Origin: Candidatus Hodarchaeota archaeon
GTDB taxonomy: Archaea > Asgardarchaeota > Heimdallarchaeia > Hodarchaeales > Hodarchaeaceae
Assembly: GCA_016840285.1 (NCBI GenBank)
Contig: JAEOSR010000050.1
Coordinates: 7,445 to 71,444 of the forward strand
DNA length: 64,000 nucleotides
Direction: 5' to 3'
Shown here: positions 1-8,143 of the stretch, piece after piece
Position numbering within the stretch: the first letter of the stretch is position 1
How the letters are laid out: each line of letters begins with the position of its first letter
Position numbers and translations under genes: made by a program
Notes under the pieces: model-generated
Databases searched by the model: none
The model's input: the letters and a program-made list of their open reading frames with translations, nothing else
Told to the model about the DNA's origin: nothing

Positions 1-1
1 G

Positions 2-133
2 GATCTGGGATCGAAGAAGGTTTTAATTGAGGAAAAGGAAGGTTTTTTAACCATTTTGATTACTACAATCAATTCACCAGTATTACGAGACAAACTCGAA
101 GAGTTAGCGGATCTTTTTGGAAAGATGTTTTAA
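2..133 (+). CDS. C-terminal fragment of an upstream protein
   Basis: The window opens inside a reading frame that gives 43 residues and ends at the TAA at 131-133. The visible tail has a short beta-rich stretch (GFLTILITTINSP) followed by an amphipathic helix ending in LADLFGKMF. This resembles the last strand and helix of the longin/roadblock-like domains found elsewhere in the window, for example the protein at 2437-3399, but the piece is too short to assign. The start lies outside the window. Confidence 0.45.
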   Translation, partial: DLGSKKVLIEEKEGFLTILITTINSPVLRDKLEELADLFGKMF

Positions 134-154
134 CTCCAACAACGAATAAGTCTA

Positions 155-346
155 GTGACACAAGTATGTGTTGAAGATTATGCTTTAACTTCAGAATTAG
201 TCTCACTAATTTTCAAAGACAAACCAACGCGAGTTCTAGAGATTATTCCTGTTATTTTCAAATCAATTCGAAAGAATAAATCATTGTCATCCAAGGGAAA
301 AGGAATTTATTCAATGCTCATGGTTTCAACTAGCTATCAGAAATAA
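155..346 (+). CDS. Possible small protein, 63 aa
   Basis: A GTG-initiated frame of 63 codons lies 22 bases after the preceding gene and in the same frame as it. The product is basic toward its C-terminus and has a helical, hydrophobic centre (residues about 10-40). There is no recognisable domain and no clear Shine-Dalgarno site. It could be a real small gene, or a tail left when the upstream gene acquired its stop. It is convergent with the PARP-type zinc-finger gene. I do not recognise the protein. Confidence 0.25.
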   Translation: MTQVCVEDYALTSELVSLIFKDKPTRVLEIIPVIFKSIRKNKSLSSKGKGIYSMLMVSTSYQK

Positions 347-365
347 AACTAATTTGGAGTTAGAA

Positions 366-1157
366 TCAAAGCTTTTGGATTTTCCCAGGGGTGGGTTCAA
401 AAAAAACTCCGTTTAACAAGCCTTTTTCAAGAGCTTTTTTCACAGTCCTAAAAGGAATTCCTCTTTCTTTGGCAATTCTTTTGAGGGATTCTATTTCTAT
501 AGGTTGTTCAGAAATGAAAGATAAAACCACAGCTGCAGTCTCATCAGCAGATAAGAACTCTTGAAAATCATTTTCTAAATTATCTGCTTCTTCTTGTAAG
601 ATACTTTTTTTTTGTAATGAAGTTTGAATTAGATCATGGAATATAGATTTAACTTCAGAAACTGCTTCTAGATAACATTTGACATGGAAGAATTTGTAAG
701 AGAAAAACTTTCTCCCATCATCCAATTCAACTCGAGTAGGTTCAGCTACTCGGAGAATACCTTTTTCTATCTTCTTCTCACAAATTCTGCAAACACCACG
801 AGAGCTTTTAGAGGATTCAAGAAAAGGTATTTGTAGGGATGCACTACGAGACGGAGGACTTTCAACACTTTCTTCTAGAGGTTTTTTTAAAGATTTTGCA
901 ATTTTAACTCTGTTAGCTGAATCTATTGAATTTGATGATTCCAAAATTTCGAGAATTGTCTTTATCTTATCTTGAGGAGAACATTCAGGATGGTAATATC
1001 CATATGATGTAACTGTTTCCCCATCAGGTATTGTAAATTGATAGGGGATACCGATTCTGTATTCCCCCTTCAAAATTTTTCTACGACAATTCCGACAGGA
1101 TGCCCTTCCGCTTTTTGCAGGTTCTATTATTGGAACTTCAGCTTTTTTGGCTGACAC
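366..1157 (-). CDS. Tandem PARP-type zinc-finger protein with C-terminal winged helix
   Basis: This 263-residue protein has two copies of a PARP-type zinc finger, a fold that in eukaryotic PARP1 and DNA ligase III recognises DNA breaks. Finger 1 has ligands C21, C24, H56 and C59; finger 2 has C123, C126, H158 and C161. Both have 31 residues between the second Cys and the His, the SGRASCRNC / SSRGVCRIC entry, the K-I-x-K-G turn and an aromatic pair before the His, all family hallmarks. A Ser-rich linker joins them. Residues about 205-263 look like a winged helix (ISEQPIEIESLKRIAKERG). There is no ADP-ribosyltransferase or ligase domain. Seen: the ligands and spacing. Inferred: a DNA-break or structure-binding role, nuclear-type DNA repair being the eukaryotic use of the fold. 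The gene stands alone, with its start ATG at 1157. Confidence 0.8.
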   Translation of the reverse strand: MSAKKAEVPIIEPAKSGRASCRNCRRKILKGEYRIGIPYQFTIPDGETVTSYGYYHPECSPQDKIKTILEILESSNSIDSANRVKIAKSLKKPLEESVESPPSRSASLQIPFLESSKSSRGVCRICEKKIEKGILRVAEPTRVELDDGRKFFSYKFFHVKCYLEAVSEVKSIFHDLIQTSLQKKSILQEEADNLENDFQEFLSADETAAVVLSFISEQPIEIESLKRIAKERGIPFRTVKKALEKGLLNGVFFEPTPGKIQKL

Positions 1158-1256
1158 CTATTTCACTTCTAGATTATATCACGTTCAAACAAAAAATATC
1201 TTATCTAATATTTCCTTTTAGACCAATTGGTACCTTGAAAATAAAAAAGAATATTC

Positions 1257-1266
1257 TTATATAAAG
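1257..1266 (+). promoter_or_regulatory. TATA box of the phosphoesterase gene
   Basis: TTATATAAAG lies about 27-37 bases before the ATG at 1294. With the usual archaeal spacing, transcription would start within a few bases of that ATG, so the mRNA is probably leaderless or nearly so. No Shine-Dalgarno site is visible, which agrees. Confidence 0.5.
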
Positions 1267-1293
1267 AAAATCACTCATCGGATTTTGATTCAA

Positions 1294-2400
1294 ATGAAGT
1301 TAAAAGCTGTTTTTCTAATATTACTTGTCAATATTCTTATTTCCTCATTTTTAGCGGTTTCTCTAGGCGTAAATAATAAAGGAAAGACTTCTATGTCTCA
1401 TGACTGGCACTTCATTGCTTTAGGAGACACCCGCAATTGGGGTGAGAACGATTCTAATCCTGTTAGAGCTGCGGTAATCAATTCAGTGGTAGAAAATAAT
1501 CCCAATTTAAAATTTATTCTACATTCGGGAGATATGGTTAATAGAGGAGGAGAACAGGACGATTGGGATCGTTATTTTGAAGATATTGAAAATGCTACAG
1601 AAAGAAATGTTAAGTTATATTATGCCATTGGAAATCATGAAACCTACACCTACAATTTGCCAGATGGTAGTTATGGCCCTCCTGAAACGAATTTTTCTAC
1701 TTATATGAAAAATGTTGATCTACCAGGGAATAAAAGATATTATAGCTTTGATTTTAATGATCAAATTCACTTTATAATTATTAATACAGATGAATATTGG
1801 GAGGGTGGAGATGAGGGTACCTTCGATATTACAGCAGAACAGCAATCGTGGATAGAAAATGATTTGAATAAGAATTCCATTGACTTTGTTGTTGCAATGT
1901 TTCATCGGCCATGTTATTCAATCAGAAGAACCTCAAGGGTTGTAGCTGCTCAAGAGATCAGACGAGTCCTAGAGCCTCTCCTCATTGATTACGACATTGA
2001 TTTAGTATTTTCTGGCCATGATCATTATTATTATCGTACAAAACGGAATAACATTGTTCATGTTGCCACAGGTGGGGGAGGTGCGCCTTTAGCTTTCGAT
2101 GACGATACTTCTGAATGGTTAGAGGATGATATATTCTTCTCAGAATATCACTATTGTAATGTCACTGTAACCCAATCTGATGAAAACATAATAGTAAAAG
2201 TAGATATGTTGATTTTAGATGAAATTGAAGGAACAACGACTTTGGGTGATTCATTTGAAGTAGTCAATCACTTGGGTGAAACAACATTAACTTCTTCCGA
2301 CACAGATGAGACAACGACAACTAAAGGTACTATATCCATCCCCCTTCTCTTTGGGATTCTCGGAATTATCTGTATTAGCTTCTTACAAAAAAAAGGATAA
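1294..2400 (+). CDS. Secreted, membrane-anchored calcineurin-like metallophosphoesterase
   Basis: A 368-residue exported phosphoesterase. The N-terminus is a signal peptide or anchor (MKLKAVFLILLVNILISSF). The binuclear-metal motifs of the calcineurin-like fold follow in order: GDTR near residue 44, GDM near 79, GNHE near 113, a His in MFHRPCYS near 205, and GHDH near 248. The C-terminus has a Thr-rich stalk and a hydrophobic helix (ISIPLLFGILGIICISF) ending in lysines, so the enzyme should face the outside, tethered to the membrane. This is close to purple acid phosphatase-like and 3',5'-cAMP phosphodiesterase-like families; the substrate is unknown. A TTG at 1285 is in frame, but ATG at 1294 gives the better signal sequence and promoter spacing. 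Confidence 0.85.
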   Translation: MKLKAVFLILLVNILISSFLAVSLGVNNKGKTSMSHDWHFIALGDTRNWGENDSNPVRAAVINSVVENNPNLKFILHSGDMVNRGGEQDDWDRYFEDIENATERNVKLYYAIGNHETYTYNLPDGSYGPPETNFSTYMKNVDLPGNKRYYSFDFNDQIHFIIINTDEYWEGGDEGTFDITAEQQSWIENDLNKNSIDFVVAMFHRPCYSIRRTSRVVAAQEIRRVLEPLLIDYDIDLVFSGHDHYYYRTKRNNIVHVATGGGGAPLAFDDDTSEWLEDDIFFSEYHYCNVTVTQSDENIIVKVDMLILDEIEGTTTLGDSFEVVNHLGETTLTSSDTDETTTTKGTISIPLLFGILGIICISFLQKKG

Positions 2401-2436
2401 CCTGAAAAATACCTGAAGCCTCACAAAGATAATTAT

Positions 2437-3399
2437 TTATGAAAGAAATATAAATCGAGTGCTTTTGATATCTCCGCTTGTTGTATATGGAGATTCAGAG
2501 TGAGTTTTTGCGGCTGTTATAAATTTCTCAAGATTATTTGAAATAAATGTTATCATTTCTTCTTTTAAAATGTCGAATTTTCCATAAATTTCTGGAATAA
2601 TGTAAGTAAAGAAAACAAAAATTCTGTCATAGCATTTGAAATGCCAAATAACAGAATTCTGAAGTCTCTTAGCTCCTATTAAAGACAAATTATCTCGATA
2701 TTTGTTTAACAGATACTCTTGCTTTATATATCTGGAAATAGATTCTAATAAAGGATCTGAGATGTCATCTTGTTCGTAACCCTTTGCTGTGGAAAATAAA
2801 TAATCCCCATTTTCATCATAGACTAAGATGAAAGAAACAAATTCAGCCAAATCGGATTTAATTTTACTTAAAACCTTCCAGTATATTGCTGCATCTTCTC
2901 CTAATGGGCCCTCAATTGCTTTTTCAAAATTCTCATCCAATCCTGCAAATTCAGGAGTCTCTAGGTTTGCTTGAAGTGGGGTATAATGATCAAGCAAATT
3001 ACTTGGTAATTGTTGAAATTCGTTTGATGTGGCCAAAGATACTAGTGAGACACCGTTTGGAGCTTTTGCATAATCGACATATAGAGGTTTATTTTGGTCT
3101 ACAGCTAGGTCTAGTAGTATAGGTCGCACTATGTCTTTAAGCTGCATTATCGCTTCTAATAATCCCGACATCAGCAAAATTTTCGTGTTTTTTGGACTTA
3201 TTTCTGGACTATCACGGTTTTTAATGGCTCCTGATTTATTAACATGAATCGATCGTGTATAAACAGGAAGGCCACCCTCATCCGCAAGAATCACAAGAAG
3301 ATTGCTCCCCTTTAGGGAGGATTGACTAACAAGAGGCTGATTTTCATTAGCCAGCTGATTAAAATATTCTTTTGTCTTGTTCTCCTTCTGCAAGAACAA
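2437..3399 (-). CDS. Protein with two longin/roadblock-like domains
   Basis: A 320-residue soluble protein with no catalytic motif. Residues about 32-125 show the pattern of a longin/roadblock-like fold: strand (LLVILADEGG), turn, strand, a helix rich in small residues (LLMSGLLEAIMQLKDIV), then two strands ending in VSLVSLAT. A second copy starts near residue 185 with FVSFILVYDENGDYLF and ends in a long helix (LKEEMITFISNNLEKFI). In Asgard archaea such domains are thought to bind or regulate Ras/Arf-type GTPases, as longin and roadblock proteins do in eukaryotes. The start is a TTG; no ATG occurs in frame upstream before the stop near 3453. It lies downstream of dph2 on the same strand, 121 bases away. 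Fold assignment is by pattern, not by search. Confidence 0.6.
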   Translation of the reverse strand: MFLQKENKTKEYFNQLANENQPLVSQSSLKGSNLLVILADEGGLPVYTRSIHVNKSGAIKNRDSPEISPKNTKILLMSGLLEAIMQLKDIVRPILLDLAVDQNKPLYVDYAKAPNGVSLVSLATSNEFQQLPSNLLDHYTPLQANLETPEFAGLDENFEKAIEGPLGEDAAIYWKVLSKIKSDLAEFVSFILVYDENGDYLFSTAKGYEQDDISDPLLESISRYIKQEYLLNKYRDNLSLIGAKRLQNSVIWHFKCYDRIFVFFTYIIPEIYGKFDILKEEMITFISNNLEKFITAAKTHSESPYTTSGDIKSTRFIFLS

Positions 3400-3520
3400 T
3401 TCATCCTTGGTTGAACTAAACCGATAATAAAGTTCCTCCCATAGTACTTATTAAGGTGAACTAGAGAATCTATTCGAAAATTTATTTTCCCTATCCTAAA
3501 AACTGATTTGTAGAAATTTT

Positions 3521-4528
3521 CTAAAAGAATCCTGTTGTTAATATCTTCTCCCAAGTTATTTTCCCAAATAGATAAAGAAATTCTTTAAATGTTACAATCG
3601 GTTTTGATGAGTGGATATAATCATCAATGGCTAATCGTGGACAGGCCGTGTCTACCCAAGCATCAATCCATGTAAAGTTTGTAAGATTTTCCAAATTAAT
3701 ATTTTCAGCAATTAATAATATCTTAGATTTGTTATGGTCTTGTAAAATCTTCTCAATCCTCAAAATTATGTCAGGATGATACTGACCTAGTTTTGAGCTT
3801 CCTAATATTCCCCATACGTTTGCTGTTCGAGCCTGGGTAATAATACCATTTCTTTTTCGAATTAATACTTTACGATCCTTGTCTAAGAATAACTTTATTT
3901 CACCTGAAAATGGATCTAGTTGAAGTATTGGAATTGATGTACTAAGTAATAGTCCATATGTGTGAAAATGCCCTGCATGAAGACTAATAATCCCATCAAC
4001 TTGCTTAGAAAATCCTCTAATACTTTCGACATTGCATCCTAATATTTGGCCTTCTCTTTGAATATGGCTTTCAATGCCAATACTATCTAGATGAGTTTTT
4101 AACTCCACCAAATTCCTCAGATGCTGAATGGTGGCAACTAAACCAACATTACTCCATTTTAAATCCAATAATTTTTCAGATAGCTTAGGATGATAAGATG
4201 AAATTTCAAAAGTAACGAAACAAGGAATTAATAAGATATCTAGAGACGCTATTTGAATTTTCTGATGAAATCCGAACTTGTTATGTCCAAAATGGATAAG
4301 TAAATCACACCCAAACTGAATTGCTTTATTGATAGCTAAATCACAGATTCCGTAACTGGGATCTCCTTCAACAATAATTTCAATACCTAAAGGTGATAAA
4401 ACCTCAAGTATTTCTTGGAGAGGAGTATTAAGTAATCCTTCAGGCATTTGAAGAAAAATTTTCTTGTATTGTTTCTTTACAATTAATTCCTTGATTTTAT
4501 CTAATTCTAGATCGTAATAACTACTCAT
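3521..4528 (-). CDS. dph2: Diphthamide biosynthesis protein Dph2 (radical ACP-transferase)
   Basis: A 335-residue enzyme that carries out the first step of diphthamide synthesis on elongation factor 2, transferring a 3-amino-3-carboxypropyl group from S-adenosylmethionine to a histidine. Family marks are FLQMPEGLL near residue 25, VEGDPSYGICDLA near 53-65, the HFGHNKF segment and a final DTACPRLAIDDY. C62 and the Cys in LGCNVES and DTACP are the three expected [4Fe-4S] ligands, one per domain. Archaeal Dph2 works as a homodimer without Dph1. The ATG at 4528 opens the gene. Its presence is informative because some Asgard lineages are reported to lack dph genes. Confidence 0.85.
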   Translation of the reverse strand: MSSYYDLELDKIKELIVKKQYKKIFLQMPEGLLNTPLQEILEVLSPLGIEIIVEGDPSYGICDLAINKAIQFGCDLLIHFGHNKFGFHQKIQIASLDILLIPCFVTFEISSYHPKLSEKLLDLKWSNVGLVATIQHLRNLVELKTHLDSIGIESHIQREGQILGCNVESIRGFSKQVDGIISLHAGHFHTYGLLLSTSIPILQLDPFSGEIKLFLDKDRKVLIRKRNGIITQARTANVWGILGSSKLGQYHPDIILRIEKILQDHNKSKILLIAENINLENLTNFTWIDAWVDTACPRLAIDDYIHSSKPIVTFKEFLYLFGKITWEKILTTGFF

Positions 4529-4684
4529 AATGTCTCAGCTATTCAATATAAGGATGTTTCTCTCTCTTTAATAATTGAAATAAATAATTTCATCATTCTA
4601 TCTCGAAAAAGCAAAAGAATTTAAAACTTTAGATCAATTGTTTCAAGTACTTTGCTTGAAACTTTTCTTATTGATCAAGGAATA

Positions 4685-5602
4685 ATGCAATCAAGACGAG
4701 TTCGCCTTCTATGTATTCCTGACTATCTATTTTTTAGAACTCACGCCCATAGACTTTACCGAGAGTTTATAGGTATCCCACGTTACTCTATCATAACCCG
4801 AAAAGTCACTGATGAACTAGAAAAACATTCAGATCAAACTTGCTCTCTCGAAACTCTATATATTGTCGACGGATCATCAGCTCTAACAAACGCTCCCTTT
4901 TACTTTCCACTTGCTAAGCACCTGGATTTATCTATTGTTGGAACTAATCTCGATATTACTGAACTCCCAAAACTAAGGTACACGACCCCCTCGAATAAAA
5001 ATTTCCAGCAATATGAACCAATAACTGTTGTAAGTAGTGAAGTCATCTTCCATGCTCCACTTTATGAGAGTGGATTAGAATCAAATGCTATAACACTTCC
5101 CCAATCATTTGACCTTTTCTTACAACCAATAACAGTAACAAAAAACACAATCGCAGTGGGTTCTGTTCGAGAAATCGACGAATTCTTTCCTATCAATTTC
5201 GATATAATGAGGATTAATTTAGGAGACTTTATAGAATATAATCAGCTCTTCTCGAAACCTATTGGGCTATCAGGAAATGCAAAAACGATGCGTAAACAAG
5301 CAGTCTTAGAAGGATTAGGTTTAATAATTAGTAGCTTTAACATTCCCATTGTACTAATTTCACTCTATAAAATCGCTAAATTCTTCGCAACTTCATCTGA
5401 CTCTATACGACATCAAATACAAGATATTTGTAATCGTTGGAACTTTTCAGAATCACTATTAATTAATAATGAAAAACGAAGAGTCTGGAAGAAAGAAAAA
5501 CAGGAAACGCTTGAAATTTTTTATGATGCTCTTGGTTATATAGTCTTATTCAATCGTTCTGCGCAAAATAAGCCTATTATTACGGCTTCTCCACGAAATT
5601 AA
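4685..5602 (+). CDS. Conserved-looking hypothetical protein
   Basis: I do not recognise this 305-residue protein. It is soluble, without signal peptide or obvious catalytic motif, and mixes strands and helices. The N-terminal third has many Arg and aromatic residues (PDYLFFRTHAHRLYREF) and a possible nucleotide- or phosphate-type turn (IVDGSSALTNAP near residue 62). The C-terminal part (about 220-285) is helical and charged (ICNRWNFSESLLINNEKRR). It is divergent from dph2, so it may share a control region with it. A TTG at 4652 extends the frame by 11 residues; the ATG at 4685 is preferred, though neither start has a clear Shine-Dalgarno site. Confidence 0.6.
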   Translation: MQSRRVRLLCIPDYLFFRTHAHRLYREFIGIPRYSIITRKVTDELEKHSDQTCSLETLYIVDGSSALTNAPFYFPLAKHLDLSIVGTNLDITELPKLRYTTPSNKNFQQYEPITVVSSEVIFHAPLYESGLESNAITLPQSFDLFLQPITVTKNTIAVGSVREIDEFFPINFDIMRINLGDFIEYNQLFSKPIGLSGNAKTMRKQAVLEGLGLIISSFNIPIVLISLYKIAKFFATSSDSIRHQIQDICNRWNFSESLLINNEKRRVWKKEKQETLEIFYDALGYIVLFNRSAQNKPIITASPRN

Positions 5603-5679
5603 GATGACTCGTTTAACTCTGACAATTTTCACGACAGGGAGAAGTAATAAACGAAAAATTAATTGGTTGGGGAATTAAA

Positions 5680-5689
5680 TTTATATAAG
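5680..5689 (+). promoter_or_regulatory. TATA box before the coiled-coil gene
   Basis: TTTATATAAG stands 70-79 bases before the ATG at 5759, implying a leader of about 45-50 bases. That leader ends in an AGGTGG Shine-Dalgarno site close to the ATG. Confidence 0.45.
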
Positions 5690-5758
5690 GTAGAAAGCTC
5701 TGATGAAAAGAAGAATTCCAAAAGTAAGCTGAAAAAAAAACGACCAGGTGGCACTTAA

Positions 5759-6271
5759 ATGAGTGACGATACTCTTAAAATAGAAGAAATCATTCCTACA
5801 ATCGAAAAGGTCAAAAATACAATCGTTACAATGGAAAAGGAGTTGGCAAAGAAGCAACAGGAGGCAGATGAGAAAGAAAAACTCTTAGCAGAGCGAGAAG
5901 CAAGGCTGAATGAAGCTCAAATTCACCAAACACAACTAGAATTTGAATATGCAAGTCTCGAAAGCGAATTCAAGCAAATATCTGAGCTTTTCTCTGAACT
6001 CTCGGAAAAAGAAGAAGTCTCACTTGATGTGAAACAGCTCCTTAGCATCTATATTGCCTTGCTCGAGAAAGTATTCGAGGGGAAACCCCATGCGAAGATC
6101 CTATATCTCTTACATGGAGGTAAATCTGAAATGACTCGCAAAGAACTAACAGCAGCTACAGGTTTTTCTCCAGCAATCGTTCTTCATTCAATACATGAAT
6201 TGAATCGGGCAGAATTAATCAATTATGATGAAGAAGAAGCAAAGGCTTCTCTTGTGAACAGAATATACTGA
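5759..6271 (+). CDS. Coiled-coil protein with C-terminal winged helix
   Basis: A 170-residue protein. Residues about 10-85 form a long heptad-rich, highly charged coiled coil (KELAKKQQEADEKEKLLAER), and residues about 105-170 form a winged-helix/MarR-like DNA-binding unit (KILYLLHGG..MTRKELTAATGFSPAIVLHSIHELNRAELI). The architecture is the same as the 333-residue protein at 58680-59681, and both end in a short charged wing. A dimeric DNA-binding regulator or chromatin-associated factor is the likely role. The ATG has an AGGTGG site about 10 bases upstream. Confidence 0.65.
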   Translation: MSDDTLKIEEIIPTIEKVKNTIVTMEKELAKKQQEADEKEKLLAEREARLNEAQIHQTQLEFEYASLESEFKQISELFSELSEKEEVSLDVKQLLSIYIALLEKVFEGKPHAKILYLLHGGKSEMTRKELTAATGFSPAIVLHSIHELNRAELINYDEEEAKASLVNRIY

Positions 6272-6347
6272 TTTCATATTATTTCTTTTGAACGTGAACC
6301 TTTTTCGTCATGGGGACAAGTGGATAATCTCTAAATGACACGCTCAT

Positions 6348-7271
6348 TTGAAAATATTTGGCGACATTTTCCAATTAAAAATAAAGTTGGAATTTGCCTT
6401 GTTAGTCAATGATTTCCTGATTACACTTGAAATTGAGAAAGGGTACTCACCAAAAACTATTCGGGAATACTCCTATGATCTGAAAATGTTTGAACGGTTT
6501 AATTGTGGAAAACCATTCGAAGAAACTACAACTATGGATTTACGGCGGTTTTTACTTCATCTTAAGCGAGATAAGGAATACGCTGCAAGAAGTCTTCATC
6601 GAAAAATATGCTCTTTAAAATCATTTTTCAAATTTTTAAAGAAAGAAGGTCTTATTTCTACAAATCCAACCGAAAACATTGAATCTCCGAAAATCCCAAA
6701 GTCCTTACCAAAAACGATTACTATTGAAGAAACTTTGAAGTTGTTAGCCACCCCAGACAAACCAAGAGACAAAACAATTCTTTACTTGCTTTATGGAACA
6801 GGTATGAGAGTGTCAGAATTAAGTAATCTTAACATTGAGCAAATAGATCTAAAAGATAAAACTATTCATGTAATAGGTGGAAAAGGAGGGAAGGACAGAA
6901 TAATCCCTTTCCCTAATGAAATAATAAAAATTTTGGAAGATTATATCATAACACGAGGGAGTCCACAGGATTCAGCATTTATCCTGAACCGTTCAGGTAA
7001 CAGGTTAACCCCTAGATCAATACAACGAATTGTGAAGAAGTATAAAAACGCAGCAAATTTGTTAGATAAAACATTAACTCCCCATACTTTACGACATGCG
7101 TTTGCTACTCATCTATTATCAAATGCTGTTGATATCCGTGTCATCCAAGAGCTCTTAGGACATGCTTCCCTTTCAACGACCCAACTTTATACCCATGTCT
7201 CCTTAGAACACCTTAGGAAATCTTATGACTTAGGACATCCGTTATCAAAACAACAGGTTATCGAAGGTTGA
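6348..7271 (+). CDS. xerA: XerC/D-type tyrosine recombinase (XerA-like)
   Basis: A 307-residue integrase-family recombinase that resolves chromosome dimers in archaea. The N-terminal SAM-like core-binding domain (about 20-105) includes KGYSPKTIREYSYDL. The catalytic domain has R154 in GTGMRVSEL, a Lys in GGKGGKDR near 179-183, H246 and R249 in HTLRHAFATH, H272 in LGHASL and the nucleophile Y281 in QLYTHVS. All expected catalytic residues are present. The length fits a chromosomal XerA; no att-like repeats or phage genes flank it. The start is uncertain: TTG at 6348 or TTG at 6387 both fit, and an ATG at 6335 is out of frame. Confidence 0.85.
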   Translation: MKIFGDIFQLKIKLEFALLVNDFLITLEIEKGYSPKTIREYSYDLKMFERFNCGKPFEETTTMDLRRFLLHLKRDKEYAARSLHRKICSLKSFFKFLKKEGLISTNPTENIESPKIPKSLPKTITIEETLKLLATPDKPRDKTILYLLYGTGMRVSELSNLNIEQIDLKDKTIHVIGGKGGKDRIIPFPNEIIKILEDYIITRGSPQDSAFILNRSGNRLTPRSIQRIVKKYKNAANLLDKTLTPHTLRHAFATHLLSNAVDIRVIQELLGHASLSTTQLYTHVSLEHLRKSYDLGHPLSKQQVIEG

Positions 7272-7307
7272 AAATCCATCAAATGTAGGGTTCACAAACG
7301 ATCCAGT

Positions 7308-8095
7308 ATGGAGCTTAGGAGGCGCCCTAGTTATCAAAAGCAAAGCATCCTGATTTAGAAGTCTTCATAAAACACCTTTTAAAACAACCTCTTAGTGTTA
7401 TATGTTATATTTTATGGTTCATTTATCATAAAATTGAACAGACAGACATAGAATTTACCATTAATCCATTTAGTTACATTTTTCGTCATGAAAATAAATA
7501 TAATATTGCAGGAGAGAATGTTTGGCAACTTGATAGAAATATTCGATGGTTCAAAACCAATCTTGTTTTAATATTCGAAAAACAACAATGGAACGAGATC
7601 AGTCGAAGGTTTGAAAATTTTAGGAATCTGGAAACAAATCAACTTACGAATTCTTATGATACTTACCTCACACTTAATCTTACCAAAGATCGCCTATCCT
7701 TTTCCAAACCAATTGATGATGAAATTATACAAATTCCATCCCCTAATCATCCTCTTCCCAAACGTTATCGCCCATATAATGCGGGATTAAACTTTGGACT
7801 CTTTAAGAACAGTCAGATTGTCTGTTTTGCGGCAGCTCCTCACATATTAACCCAAGAATCTTTTTCATTCGCTATACTAAGAGGAGTGGAGACAAAATTC
7901 CTCAAAAGAAGGCAAGGTTATGCATTAAAAACAGTTGGGGTACTGTGTAAGGAATTATTCTCTCGTTTTCAATTATCAAATATATTTTTGTGGGTAGAAG
8001 AGAAAAATATTGCAGCTCGTAATTTGTACCAGAATTTGGGGTTTTTGGAAGAAGCCAAACTCTCATTAACCTATTGTGACATAAAAAAAGAATGA
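7308..8095 (+). pseudogene. GNAT N-acetyltransferase, apparent frameshift near its N-terminus
   Basis: The frame that ends at 8095 is open from 7331 and encodes about 254 residues of a GNAT acetyltransferase: a start-proximal KHPDLEVFIKHLLKQPLS segment, the acetyl-CoA-binding stretch RRQGYALKTVGVLCKELF (the R/Q-x-x-G-x-A turn) and the C-terminal AARNLYQNLGF. Nothing in this frame can serve as ATG, GTG or TTG start before a GTG at 7886, which lies in the catalytic fold. The ATG at 7308 opens another frame (MELRRRPSYQKQS) that stops at 7356-7358, so one lost base around the A-runs at 7336-7345 would join it to the acetyltransferase. It is a recent pseudogene, a sequencing error, or a -1 frameshift site. 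Substrate unknown. Confidence 0.6.
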
Positions 8096-8143
8096 TGCTG
8101 TAGATTTTGAGAACTATTCTTTGGCTGAATATGACAACAGAAG

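Noticed and set aside
3312..3554. Minus-strand 80-codon frame between the longin-like gene and dph2
   Set aside because: Overlaps both genes in another frame, Cys/Arg-rich by chance, no motif.
7886..8095. Separate 69-residue acetyltransferase starting at GTG 7886
   Set aside because: The open frame extends upstream with acetyltransferase sequence to 7331, so this is an internal piece, not a full gene.
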